64,000 bases of DNA. Origin: Quercus robur. Taxonomy: Eukaryota > Streptophyta > Magnoliopsida > Fagales > Fagaceae. The position numbers and the translations under genes are program-made. The DNA lies in assembly GCF_932294415.1 (NCBI RefSeq), contig NC_065535.1:12060282-12124281 (forward strand), in the 5' to 3' direction. This document shows, piece by piece, positions 34,623 through 46,700 of this stretch. How positions within the stretch are numbered: the first letter of the stretch is position 1; each line of letters starts with the position of its first letter. The notes below the pieces were generated by a model. That model had not been told where the DNA came from and ran no database searches. It saw nothing but the letters and a program-made list of their open reading frames with translations.

Positions 34623-35062
34623 TCCTTTATTTTTTAATTACTTTTTTTTAATGATAAGCAAAACTTGAGGGGATTCGAATTTATACTTTACTGGTAGAAT
34701 TGGCAAGTTACAACACTATATGGACAAATGCTTAACAATATAGAAAACACACACACCTTTTATTAGAAATTTGTGAAGATAATATGATGCAATTGACAAA
34801 AGAAAAGTGAATTTAATTAATAGTAACATCATGCCAATAACGTTTACAGTGTGTTTGGAAATTTGGAGGAAGAGGAGGAGGGGGGTAAGGGTCCTAGGGA
34901 AGAAGTAGAGGAGATGGGATGGGAATGACCATCCCTTCATTTTGAATGGATGCTTTAAAATTTAAGGGGATAGCAATAAATATCCTTCTTGTTTGTTTCG
35001 ATGATTTAAAAATTAAAATGGGAGGAGGAGGAATGATAAAATATCATATAAATTGACAATTT

Positions 35063-35093
<31 letters not shown>

Positions 35094-35258
35094 ATAAACA
35101 TGTAAATTGAGAATTATACTCTTCTTTTATTAAAGTTTTCTTTAAAAAATAAATATAAATAGACACCATTAAGACAAAATTGACAATTTAAAAAATATAT
35201 ATAAGTTGAACCTCTACCCTCAAATCTCTTTCCTCCCTCCCTCATATAAATATAAAGA

Positions 35259-35433
35259 GAAATAATATGTCTACAACATTTTTACAACAAATCATATATG
35301 GTAGGTTGTTAATGGTTGTTATTGTTGGAGCAAAAAAGTAATCTTAATATTAGTTTCAAATTTGAGTCAATAACAATTAACCACCTGTGATTTGTAGTAA
35401 AAATGTTATAAAAATGTTGTAGACGTAGATCTC
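35259..35433. mobile_element. Palindromic MITE (CTACAACATTTTTACAACAA...)
   Basis: CTACAACATTTTTACAACAA at the left and TTGTAGTAAAAATGTTATAA followed by AATGTTGTAGAC at the right are inverted copies. A second, partial copy lies at about 35470-35560. Confidence 0.65.
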
Positions 35434-35744
35434 TCAAATATAAATGTTGTGAATGTAACACTTCTCATAATGAGAAATGTTATGTCCACAACATTTTCAC
35501 AACAAATTTTACGTAGCAGATTGTTACTTGTTATTATTGATTAGACATTTTTCACAATACTTTCCCAAGTTTTCTCTTTTAGACATTTTTCCCCTTATTT
35601 TTTGGCTATAGTTTAGGGTTTAATTTATTCATTTTACAAAATTAACCTTGTTTTATTTTAATTAAAGAACTTACCTAATTGGGTAAAATTTGGAGGCCTT
35701 CCATATTTTGGGGGCTTTTGCGGTTGCCTAACTTGTCTAGGCAA

Positions 35745-35990
35745 GAGCCGGCAATGCCCTCTTCCAAGCCTCACAAACTGGAGGAGGAAGAGTCTAGTTA
35801 TTAACGCAAATGGGGGATTTTGAGACAACAACAAACTTAGCCAAGGCATGAGCAACCATGTTTGCTTTCCTTCTCACCCAGCAAAATCAATAAGAATGAA
35901 AATCTAAGTACTCTAGAGTCAGAACAATATTTGCAAGCATAACTCCCCTCTCTACTTAAAATTGTGTCAATCACCACTTACACTCAAAAC
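35745..35990 (-). pseudogene. LINE RNase H remnant
   Basis: Minus-strand translation gives FCWVRRKANMVAHALAKF, then SPICVNN and LPPPVCEAWKRALPAL. This is the C-terminal end of the RVT_3 RNase H domain of plant L1-type LINEs. In-frame stops occur before FCWV and after VNN. No RT was found nearby. Confidence 0.65.
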
Positions 35991-36121
35991 AAGTTGTTAA
36001 AAAAAAAAAAAATGATATCCCTCACAGTGCGGATGGCCTAATATTATTGATGTTGCTCCTTATCCACAGTGATTTGATTCTTTACTCAATAATGGGTCAC
36101 CCCACGCCTGCAATGACCATT

Positions 36122-36156
<35 letters not shown>

Positions 36157-36172
36157 TATAGATTTAGAGTCT

Positions 36173-36372
36173 GTTTAGATACCGCTTATTGCTGAAACTG
36201 AAAACTGAAAACACTTTAGCAAAATAGTTTTTAAATGTGTGAATAGTACCGTGGGACCCGATTTCAAAGTTGATTTTACAAAATTTCATACTTGTGAGTC
36301 CCGTGAACAGTGTATGAGACCCATAAAAAATGCAAATGAAAATTATTTCAGCTATATCCAAACTCTCTCTTA
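36173..36372. mobile_element. MITE (GAGTCTGTTTAGATACC...GGTCCCGTGAACAGTG type)
   Basis: Starts GAGTCTGTTTAGATACCGCT, and the reverse complement of its end reads AGAGAGAGTTTGGATATAGC. Inside are GAAAACTGAAAACAC and GTGGGACCCG, facing GAGTCCCGTGAACAGTG. It has the look of a high-copy non-autonomous plant element. Confidence 0.6.
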
Positions 36373-36519
36373 ATAGAATTTCATGTCTCCACTCCATGAT
36401 GATTGCGCTTTATCATCATGCAATATGACATAAGTAGAATTCAAATCACAAATATTTTATTCCACCACAAAAAATTTCACTAATTTAGATAACTAAAACC
36501 CGTTGCAATGACCTCCATT

Positions 36520-37300
36520 GATTGGCCAACTCATGAGTTCACATTACAAAAAAGTCACAATTCGCTCATGTGACAAGTTGTGATTGGTGAAACGATTGTA
36601 ATGAGACACTGCTCTACCAACCACAACTCACCACGTGGGTGAGTTGTGGCTTTTTTTTTTTTTTTTTTTTTTTGGTGGCACAAGACTTTTCCTTCGCATT
36701 AAAACCACTACAAACTTCGGGTCAATCAAGGACGAAAACGTAAATTGGGAGTTGAAACTTGAAAAAGAACCATTATCCACAGAAATCACTTTCACAAGTT
36801 ATAAAATAACTCAAAAAAGTTTGAATACTCGCACTTAATAGAGCACAAATCACCTACAACCAAACCTATCCAAATTCGTAAAACCTATCAAAACTCTTAA
36901 GTCTTACCACACCCCCCAACCCATTAATCAAAGTTTTAACGGTGATTAGACCCTAACATCCACGCTATCTTCATACATCCTAACAAAGACAACACTTTCC
37001 TCTTTACAATATTTAAAGCTTTCCTCTTTACAATATTTAAAGCTAAAAGCAATGTTAAATCTATAACATTTTCATAATACTTTCATAATAAAACTTAAAT
37101 TACATGTGGTAATAGTTTTTAATTTGAATCTACTATTTAAATTATTTTTTTATCCAACATGTGAAATTTGTTGTAAAATTATCGCACAGTCGGCATTTCT
37201 CTCAACTAAACTCACATAAACAAATTACAAATCCATATCAAAGGTAGCTAAAAGCCAAAATAGAGACAATAAAATTTAAACGGCACAAAACACTGTTGTT
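36520..37300. other. Upstream region of the HVA22-like gene with small repeats
   Basis: Holds a near-perfect palindrome at about 36622-36648 (CACAACTCACC facing GGGTGAGTTGTG), a 24 bp tandem duplication (TTTCCTCTTTACAATATTTA) at about 37010-37045, and another ACAACATTTTT-type MITE at about 37045-37205. Confidence 0.5.
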
Positions 37301-37375
37301 TTCTCTATCATCATCTCTCTCTCTCTCTATAACTCTTTGTGAAAAATTAGGCTCCCTCTCTTACTCACTCTCTCT

Positions 37376-37378
<3 letters not shown>

Positions 37379-37414
<36 letters not shown>

Positions 37415-37606
37415 AATCACCGCCGACATCGTAACGGCTCGCCGTGGATTTCGGCGGTGCCGATTTGTTCCGAACACTCCGGCGATCTTCTGAAACCGCC
37501 TCGGCCCCCTCTCTCTCTCTCTTAACTGCCTCGGATTGACGACTCTCATTTCGGTTATTATACGGTTGCTTTGATTTCTTCATTTTCATTGAAAATAACC
37601 ACATAG
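37379..37606 (+). other. Probable 5' UTR exon of the HVA22-like gene
   Basis: A (CT)n tract (37379-37413) leads into GC-richer sequence ending CCACATAG before a GTACTG donor at 37607. A matching acceptor (GTGCTAG) lies just before the coding start. The roughly 830 bp leader intron is inferred, not proven. Confidence 0.5.
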
Positions 37607-38446
37607 GTACTGATCGAGTTCTCATTCATGTAAAAAGTTTTCGTCTATTTGATTTTCTTGTTTGTGTTTGTGTTTTGAGTTTTTTTTATTTTTTGAATAA
37701 TGTATTGGACTAGATAGTTCCCTGGGATTTTCTTTATTTTAAAAATTAAATTTAAAATTTCTTCTTGGTAATTGTGCATTCTTTTTATTTCTTTTCATGT
37801 TTTCAATTTCATAATGCTTCAATTCTTTTAATTTTTCATTTATTTTTTGTGTGCATTTGTTTGGATATGGTTTTTCTTGGTTTGTTAGGTAGTGTTCTTT
37901 ACGATTACTTCTGACAATGATTTTGCCCTAGTTTTGGGGAATCATAGGAATGGTTTGGTACCTTGGTTTGGGTTTTTTTTTGGCTTTGAAATAACTTTTT
38001 TCTTTTAAACAATATTTTGAAATTTTGGTTCTGTGATTTGTAATATACAGTAATCCTTTGTTTGGGTGCTGAGAAAATGGGATTTTCAAGGGGTTTTATG
38101 TGGTGGATTTAAAAATGTAGTACATAGTAGTGTAAATTTTTTAATTTAAAACAAACTCCGTTTTGATTAAGCTTGATTTAACCATTTAGCTTAGTGGAAT
38201 TCCCATTTTCCATTAATTTGGAGAAATAAAATTTTTTTTGTTCAGTACTAATATATTCTTTTTTTAAAAAATTGATGTTTTGTTGTTGTAAAAATTAAAA
38301 CAGTATAGGTTAATGTGGGATTTTCGACTGGTTCTTTGTGATTTACTATACTGTCCTGTTTTTCTGTGATTTCTATTAGTCACATCTTGAAGATTTTGTA
38401 TTTGTATTGACTCTTTATTTACTTTTATGTGTGCTAGGTATACAAA

Positions 38447-40469
38447 ATGATAGGATCCTTTCTCACCCGGGGACTCGTGTATGTCACTCTGCAACTCAAT
38501 TCTTGTTTCTTGTTTGACTTTGTAGGTTTATTGTTGTTGTTAGTTGTCGAAATTCAATTGCGTTGTACTGTGTTGGCAGAATGGTTTTTGGCTATGCTTA
38601 TCCAGCTTATGAGTGCTACAAAACCGTTGAAAAGAATAGGCCCGAGATTGAGCATCTTCGCTTTTGGTGCCAGTACTGGTATGTAGTAGGTTGCCATTTC
38701 TGTCAACAGTTGTTCTGCAAATAATTTCTAGTGGTAAAAGTGCAGCCCTTTCCCTTTTGCATTGCAGGATTTTGGTGGCTGTTTTGACAGTTTGTGAGAG
38801 AGTTGGGGATGCTTTTATTTCATGGTACGGGTTCTGATGCGAATTAGGAGTCAATTTTAATGCTTTCATAAATCTCTTTCTGTATTTTTAATTTTAATTT
38901 TTTAAAATTTTCTTGAAGGGTTCCAATGTATAGTGAAGCTAAGCTGGCATTCTTTATATACTTGTGGTATCCTAAAACAAAGGTATTATGGGATTCTTTT
39001 TTGGTGTTGGAGAATGAACTTATGTGTCTATATAACCATTTGTTTGATTTTCCTCCCCGTTTCTTTTACTTAATATTCATGTAACTGTGCCAGGGAACAA
39101 CATATGTGTACGATTCCTTCTTTAGGCCATACGTCTCAAAGCATGAGAACGAGATAGATCGGAACTTGTTGGAACTGAGGACCAGGGCTGGAGATATGGC
39201 AATTTTGTATTGGCAAAGAGCTGCAAGTTATGGTCAGACAAGAATATATGAGATTTTGCAGTTTGTTGCTGCACAATCAACACCACGGACTCGCCCTCCC
39301 CAGGTAGTTTATAAAGATATGATTTTGGATTTATTTTGCTTCCTGTTTGTGTTTTTTAAGCCCTTGTTTGATAACTTTATTTGGTGACTTGTGCTGCGAA
39401 CCAACACACTTGGAACAATGTTGAACCTCTCTCTCGTTTCATGAAAGGAAATTGTCAGGGCAAAGTTGACCTTCATTTTTTTTCTTCCCATCTCATCTAT
39501 TTTTGTGATGCTCTTTTGTATGTTGAGTTTTTCTGTTCTGCAATTGCAGAATATAAGTCTTACATTTTGCAAGTGATATATTATTGGAGTTGTGTGCTTA
39601 TCTGTTACACTTGGATTGTTTTTCGGATGCGCTGTAATGATTTTGCTTCAGAAATATAATAGGCCAATGTTGCCTTTTGTTCTCTCATTTGGCTTAGAGG
39701 TGAATGTGGATTACCAATTACCATTGCCATTATACTAGCTAGGGTTTTTTAGAGATGTTTCAAGCCTGTCTTCCAAATCATTATAAATGGAGCTTTCTTG
39801 ACTATAGTTTTAGATCAGTCTATGAATGCTTGGGTTTTCTGTTAGCCCGTATCCATGGTAACAAGTACAAAGTGAAAAGTTAAGGGCAATGTCCTAAATA
39901 AAAATAAAAATAAGTTTTTAAGGGTTAAGAATTTGATTGGTTCTATATTAAAATCCTACATCCTAGTTGAATTGATACTGGAATATGTTTTTAATATTTG
40001 ATATACTGTAAATAATATGTTACTATTCTGTCTTTTGTTTTTTTCTCAGTCGCAGCCTCAACAACAACAACAACAACAACCAAATGGTAGGGTTCGTCCA
40101 CCTCCTAAGCGCCAACCAGCTAAAGCACAGCCGGAAACTGAAGAGCCACCATCTCCCACTTCCAGTACATCTTCTAGTCAACACCAAAAGGAGGTAGCGG
40201 AAGAGGTTGGTCCTTCACAAGTGCCTAAAGCAGCTCCCCCTGCAGCAGACCCCCCTGCAGTAGCTGCAAATACTCAAAAAGCAACTGCTCCTTCTGAAAC
40301 AACCAGCCAGACCACACCAACTGAAGATCAACCAATGCAAATTGAAGCAACACCACCTTCTTCAGCTGAGGAGAACACAAATCCTCCTCCACCAGAGCCA
40401 GTAATGGAAGAATCTATTCGGGTCACACGTGCCAAATTGAGGAAAACCCGTTCTGCAGGAACTCGTTAG
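38447..40469 (+). CDS. HVA22: HVA22-like protein i/j (TB2/DP1/HVA22 family), 6 exons, complete
   Basis: Coding exons are 38447-38478, 38580-38678, 38768-38824, 38919-38982, 39094-39303 and 40050-40469, giving 882 nt and 293 residues. The family (plant HVA22, yeast Yop1, animal REEP) consists of ER-membrane hairpin proteins that shape tubules and, in cereals, respond to abscisic acid. Visible signs are the start MIGSFLTRGLVMVFGYAYPA, the signature YECYKTVEKNRPEIEHLRFW, a hydrophobic hairpin (ILVAVLTV... and LAFFIYLWYP), and the conserved LLELRTRAGDMA and RAASYGQTR segments near residues 110-140. The last exon encodes a long disordered Gln/Pro/Ser-rich tail with a polyQ run and a basic end (TRAKLRKTRS), which distinguishes the i/j subgroup from short HVA22 proteins. 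It appears intact. Confidence 0.93.
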
Positions 40470-43400
40470 GCAATGGAAGATGGCTGTTTTCCAATTTAAA
40501 ATCTTGCAAAACTAGCATTTCATCTTGGTGAACAACGGTGTTATTGAACGGTGATCCAGACATTGATGTAAATTTGTTGTTTTCTAGCTTCTATTCCATT
40601 TGTTGCTTTATTTTTTAAAACATTTGTAGTTAGATGGGGGTCTTGAGTTGGTTGGGGGGGGGGGGGGGGGGGTGGGAGTGGGTTGGGGCGCTCTTTGATG
40701 CAACTCTGGAATGATTAGGAATGAAGATAATAGTAAAATTGTTTATGTTTAAGATTGACTTCCAGGGTTTAACCTACTCTCTTGTGCTGAGCTGATATAT
40801 ATAAATTTGGTCTTGCAAAGTAGGTTAATGTCTTATCAAAAGGAGGGGTAAGTAGGTGAAACGTTAAAGTATACATAAATGTCCAAAGTTTTTCTTATTT
40901 TATTAGTACGATTATTTGTTGGAAGACAGAAATCTAACGGTTTAATTTTTTTTAAATTCCTAAGGTCACATGAAATTTTTCCAGGACAAGAGGGTTAGGG
41001 GGTTAGGAACTTAGGATAGCAATAACTATAGCTTGGGGCTTTCACCGACAAAAAAATAAGTGTTGGTCGGTAGTTATACGTTGACATCATAGTTCACCCA
41101 CCATCACATCACTGCTTAGAAAGTTTTGTGACACTTTAAATTAAGGTGTTAGAAAAATTATATAATTTCTCTATACTTTATGGTATTTTAAATTTAATCC
41201 TAATTTTTTTTATAAAAAAAAAGACAATTAAAAGTGACCTTTTCAATTGTTTCAATTCAAACACAGATACGGACCATTTCAAAAGATACTATTACCATTA
41301 GATTATCACTCATTTACTTAAACCTCCTAAAGTTCTTTAAATTAAATAAATGTAACATCATATATTAACATAAGTTGTGGATAAAACTTATCTAAACAAA
41401 ACTATTTCATGTGAAACTATAAGAAGTCTCGATACTAAATGACAATTATGAAATTATATAATAATTAGTTATTTAATTAGTCCAAAAAAATTAATAAAGA
41501 TATAAGTTATATAAGTTTATGCTCACATCATATCATATCATGATACTAGTTCAACTCTTCTATAAAAAAAATTGATATTAGTTCAACTATCGTATATTAA
41601 TATTATGGATTAAAAAGTTGTATAATATTCAACCAAAAAAAAAAAAAAAAAAAAAAAAGAGAGAGAGAAAAAGTTGTACATATATTGAGGTCTCGTCAGG
41701 TGGATATGGATGTCATCTTTCTATTCCTTTTCATTTTTTAACACTTTTTTCTTTTCATTTTTTCTCCTTTGCCATGTGGCACCCATTAAAAATTTTCAAG
41801 TTTACTCTATTATCAAATTTTGAAGCTATTTGCTCCAAATACAATGCTATCATCATAAGTTTCTAGAAATATAAATGAACTTTTTTTTTTTTTTTGAGAG
41901 GAATAAATGAACTTCTATTAATTTAATCATCTATCAAGTTTTTTAATAATAATATTTGGTAATATATGTCATACTTGCATTATATGGCTCATGCTTTTCC
42001 CATGCGATGCATTATAATTACATTATTATTGTGGGCATCAAAAACAAACTATCCTTGCTAGGAATATAGGCAATATTACCGGAATGGTGTTTAATTGACA
42101 GTCACAATTTATTTATCTAAAAAGGTTGGGAAAAACACTCCACAATGGGAGACTCAAACAATTGATCTAATAAACTTTGCTTGTATTTCAAGTGAAACTA
42201 GCACATTACAATAGGAAAAATTCTATTTCCCGTGGTATTGCACTATAACAGATTAGTAGTTTTCTCTCTATTTCTCTCTCTTCTCTTTTTTCAACCCCTT
42301 TCTATTTGCTTGCCCCCCCCCCCCCCTTTATATAAGCACATTTTTTGCCCTTATCCCTCCAGCTTTCCTATCTCCAACCAAATTCTCAGGGATATTTTCA
42401 TCTTCTTTATCAGTTTCCTCCCTTTCCTTATCCTAGAACATGACATTTGGGGGTGTTTGTATTGTTCAAATTGTCTCATATGCATTCAATGTGGCAGAGG
42501 TTAGGTGGAAGTCCCTTCATTAATGCGGATGTAAAGATCTCTGCCATTCTTATGTGTTTTGAAAGATTTCCTGTGGTTCTAAGTGCCAACTGTAGGTACG
42601 CCGTGAATTATCTGTGTACATTTCCTCGGATAAGACTTTGCTCCATGTATTTTATTGCCAACTTTGCGGGAACAGTCTATAAGGATTCCTTTTGCCTCCT
42701 AGATGCTATTGAGTTTTACCTTAAGCGTGTGGGTTTGGCCCATTCCACTCCATGGGGTCCAATAGGTATTTGGGCCTTAGGCTTGGGTGACTTTTCCACT
42801 CCCCATAATTATTATTAACATAATTAATTCTAAATGAAATTTTAATACAGAGGTTCATGAACATTAAAAAAATTTAAAAATTCAATAACCAAAGGGTTTT
42901 TTAAAATTTAAATAAGTTTCATTATTTATTTTAAAATTTTAAAATTAATTATATTTTTTGGTTTTGACAAAAACTCTATTTTCACAATGTTTGGTCATTT
43001 ATCTTTATTATCATATATTTTTATTTAATTTCAATTATTTAATTGAAAAGCTTTCAAGTTTCAACCCTACTTATTCACTAAAAAGGTTGAAATTCTATTT
43101 ATCAATCCATACCACACTAGCTATTTATTAAGGTGTTCCGTAAGTTGTGTCAACCTATTTAATAAATAAGTCTTGTTTAGATCAAAGGATTTTGACCTGT
43201 GCTCTAGTTGGGTTGGCGTGACTATCAAGTCATATAGTCAAGCTCCTTTCCCTTAACACAACACAAACACGACTGGCCAACAAAAAGAGCCATCATAAGC
43301 AATCCGTTCTGAATCCCATAGGCAGCAGCATCTATAAAGAACGTTTGCTTTGAGGCAGATTTTATGTAGTTTGTCTAAATCATAACAAATATCAAAATCT

Positions 43401-43786
43401 GCTGTTGATGATCCGGCATGTAGCTTATACCAGACTAATGATACTGCAGCGTTGATTTATAATGAAAAACCCATTCCATTTCATAGAGGGGGACAAAAAA
43501 AGATCTCATGCAGAATTCAAGGTATGACCTATGTCCCAGCACTTAGATTTTCCACTTTCCAGTAATATGGCAAACAAATCAGGTAGTCCATGCGAGAAAT
43601 TTAAGCATGAGAGATTGAAAAGCATTCCGGCCATTGAACATAGACTTCATCGGTTCAATAATAACAAAGAGGTAGCAGAGTTCTCAATCATTCACCATAT
43701 AAAAGAGAACTAACATGAACTCGTAAGTTCTGCAACATCTTTGAGTTTAATGTCTCCCCAGATATTTGAGCAAGAAAATAGTTTTC
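40470..43786. other. Intergenic DNA between HVA22-like and L24 genes
   Basis: After the HVA22 3' UTR there is a G19 run (40654-40672). A short poly(T) insertion lies at 41883-41900. From about 42225 to 42810 is a stretch with LTR-like composition (TTAATGCGGATG, CCATGGGGTCCAATAGG), probably a decayed LTR fragment. No gene seen. Confidence 0.45.
41883..41901 (-). mobile_element. Poly(A)-only retroinsertion (CCTCTC-An on the minus strand)
   Basis: A T-run plus GAGAGGA sits between two copies of ATAAATGAACTT (about 41871-41882 and 41902-41913). Same structure as the other short insertions. Confidence 0.65.
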
Positions 43787-46700
43787 CTAGAGGCTTGGCA
43801 TGCCCATCCCTGTTTTAGAATCGTAAGTCTTCTCCAGCACGAGATCCATTGGCGTATCCTTGGGACCAGCTGTAGAAACGAAATAACAATGTGACCAAAG
43901 TGCATAAAATATTAAGCAGAATTATAACAAGCAATAAACTCTCCAACTGGTTCTTAGAAGGAGAGGGTGGCAAGTTCAAAAGAAACTTCACAAAACAAAG
44001 AATTCATTCAGAATCCTTGTATTTTTTTTTTTTTTGGGGGGGCGGAAATTACACTTTACCATCCTAAACTATACACTAGATTACACTTTGAACCCTACAC
44101 TATTCGAATGCACACTTTGCATCCTAAACTATCACAATTATCACACTTAGCACCCCTACGTTACTTTTACTGTAAAGTTAGACAAAAATAATATTACATG
44201 ACTTGCACATGATTTTCTCTTAGGTGTCACACTATTTAAAGACCAAAACACTCTTTTCACAAACAATTAAAAACAAAATGCTTATTTTTTTTCTCATTTT
44301 TTTTCCAGTTCTGTCTCTCTCTCTCGTGCATACAGGTACAGCTCTTCCCCTCTCTCTTGCCCATGGCAGCTCTTCTCCTCTTTACCATTATTCAGTTTCT
44401 CTTCTCCCCAAATCAATTGCTGATAAGCACGAGTCCTCCTAAGGTCAAATGAAGTGATTGGTAGCTAGGATGTTTCCCTACTTTTGGGCTTTGCCTAAAC
44501 ATACCACCCTTGTTTTCTGGGAATTGTTTGAATTTATGTTTGGTTTTCCAAATAGAGGGAAATAGATTAAAACATTTCGGTCTTGTTTTGCTATTCATTT
44601 CTAAGATTAGCTCATTAGTTATTACAAGCAACGCAAAGATGGTGTTGAATTGGCTCTTGTTTAATGGAATTAAAGGACTAGCAATATTACGTAGTTCTTT
44701 GAAAATCAAAACTCATTGCAATGGCCTTCAGTGCTTTATAAAATACAATATAGTCAGTCATACAGTGCCAGCTTTGACTTCTGATGTTCTTGGAAAAGAA
44801 TAACAGTCAGTCATACAGGGGAAGAGCTGCTGGGCAGGAGAGAGGGGAAGGGCTGTATGCAGAGAGCAAGACCAGAAAAAGAAAATAAGCATTTTGCTTT
44901 TAATTGTTTGTGAAAAGGGTGTTTTGGTCTTTAAATAGTGACACCTAAGCGAAAATCATGTGCAAGTCATGTGATATTAATTTCTATTTAACTTAACAGT
45001 AAAAGTAATGTGGGGATGCAAAGTGTGATAAATGTGACAGTTTATGGTACAAAGCGTGCATTCGAATATTTTAGAGTGCAAAGTGCAATTTAGTATATAG
45101 TTTAGGGTGGTAAAGTGTAATTTCCCCTTTTTTTGATTGGTAATAATACTTTTATTGAAAAAATTGAACATCATGTTCAAGATGTATTCTCTTCTATATC
45201 TCTTTATTTCTTTTTTCTTCCCAATTTTCTCAAGGTTTGATTCTGACTTGTACATCTATTTCAAAAGGAAAACTCCATATTTTGGCAACCATATCTTCTG
45301 ATGGATGCCAGCTTAAAAGCCCTGTTGGTACCTATTGACAACCTCAATTGGAATCATACTGGTTACTGTTGAGCAATGGGTGTTTCAAAAGACATGCTCC
45401 TGTTTTTTGATGGGTAAGTTACACACAGTAGATCTTCTCCATCCCATTATTATGAGACGAGGAAGTGTCAATTGAGCAATAGCTCAATTGGCAAAAGGCA
45501 TGCTCACTTGTGTGTTTGGATGCACTTATTTTCATAAGACACAATAGACATAAAACATAGATGTTAAATATACATATGACATGATTCTCAAAAAACATAT
45601 ATACATATGACATTGCAAGGCACACAACACCAGCCATTCATGTTCCCATCCAGTCTGCCATATGGATGTAGCATACCCTCAATTCAACTAAGCCTTAATC
45701 TTGATTAAATTGATGTTGACTTCATAAATCTTCATCAAATTAGAGTCAACTACAACATGTTCCTATATTGTCCACCATATGGATGTAGCATATTCTCAAC
45801 TCAACTAAGCTCTAAACCCAATTAAATAGGAGTTGACTTCACAAATCCCCATCAATTATTTAGAGTTGATTTTGAACCTAATATTTCGCTCTTCAGCTTA
45901 TTCTACCAGGGGAAAAAGATGCCATTTAAGCTAAACTGCTAGAGCTCATTGGCGAGTCTACTACATTTATTCTTTCCTACCATTTTATCCTATTTAAAAG
46001 CCTCTATCTTGCTGCTCTAGTCAACAAAACCTTCTTTATGACTTCTACCCATATCGTTTTAGGCCTCCCTCTATGATGCAAAACAAGTTTGAAAGAATAA
46101 GAGATAAAATGGGGAAAAAACAAACAAAACAAAATACTCTAGGCTTCACCACCTAAGGGTTCTTGGAATCACCACCAAACTGTAAAGAAACATCTCTAAT
46201 TAGCAATCTTATTCAAAATGCATTGTCTGAAAACTATTCCTGGAGCCTCTTTTTAATAAGTTTCAAAGATTACATTAAGCTACAATTACATCTCACAAAT
46301 TGAAATCTACAGCCCTGATAAAGGACAAATTCATTATTTAAAAATAAAAACCTAATATCTGAAAAGAAAAATATGAAACAAGAAAATCTGAAATAATTTG
46401 GATGTGCTCCCTGCATCACTCTTACCTATTTTCACTCAACTCAGTTGAATCACTTTTTCACCAACACATGAATTGGTCTCTGTTGCAGAAGACTATCTCA
46501 AGTGGCTCTCCCCCATCACTTCTTCAATATGAGCTACACCTACCTTTGAGGCAAACTACATTCCATATCTTATCATTCCTATCATTACCCTGTATCCATT
46601 TGGACATTCTCAATTAAGCTATGTTCATTTCATAGCTAACTACAACCAGTCTTATATAGCTTTTATTATTGGCAAGTTACACATTGACCATGGTTTTTGA

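Noticed and set aside
42447-42818. 123-codon plus-strand frame in intergenic DNA
   Set aside because: No likeness to known proteins. Composition and motifs suggest a decayed LTR fragment instead.
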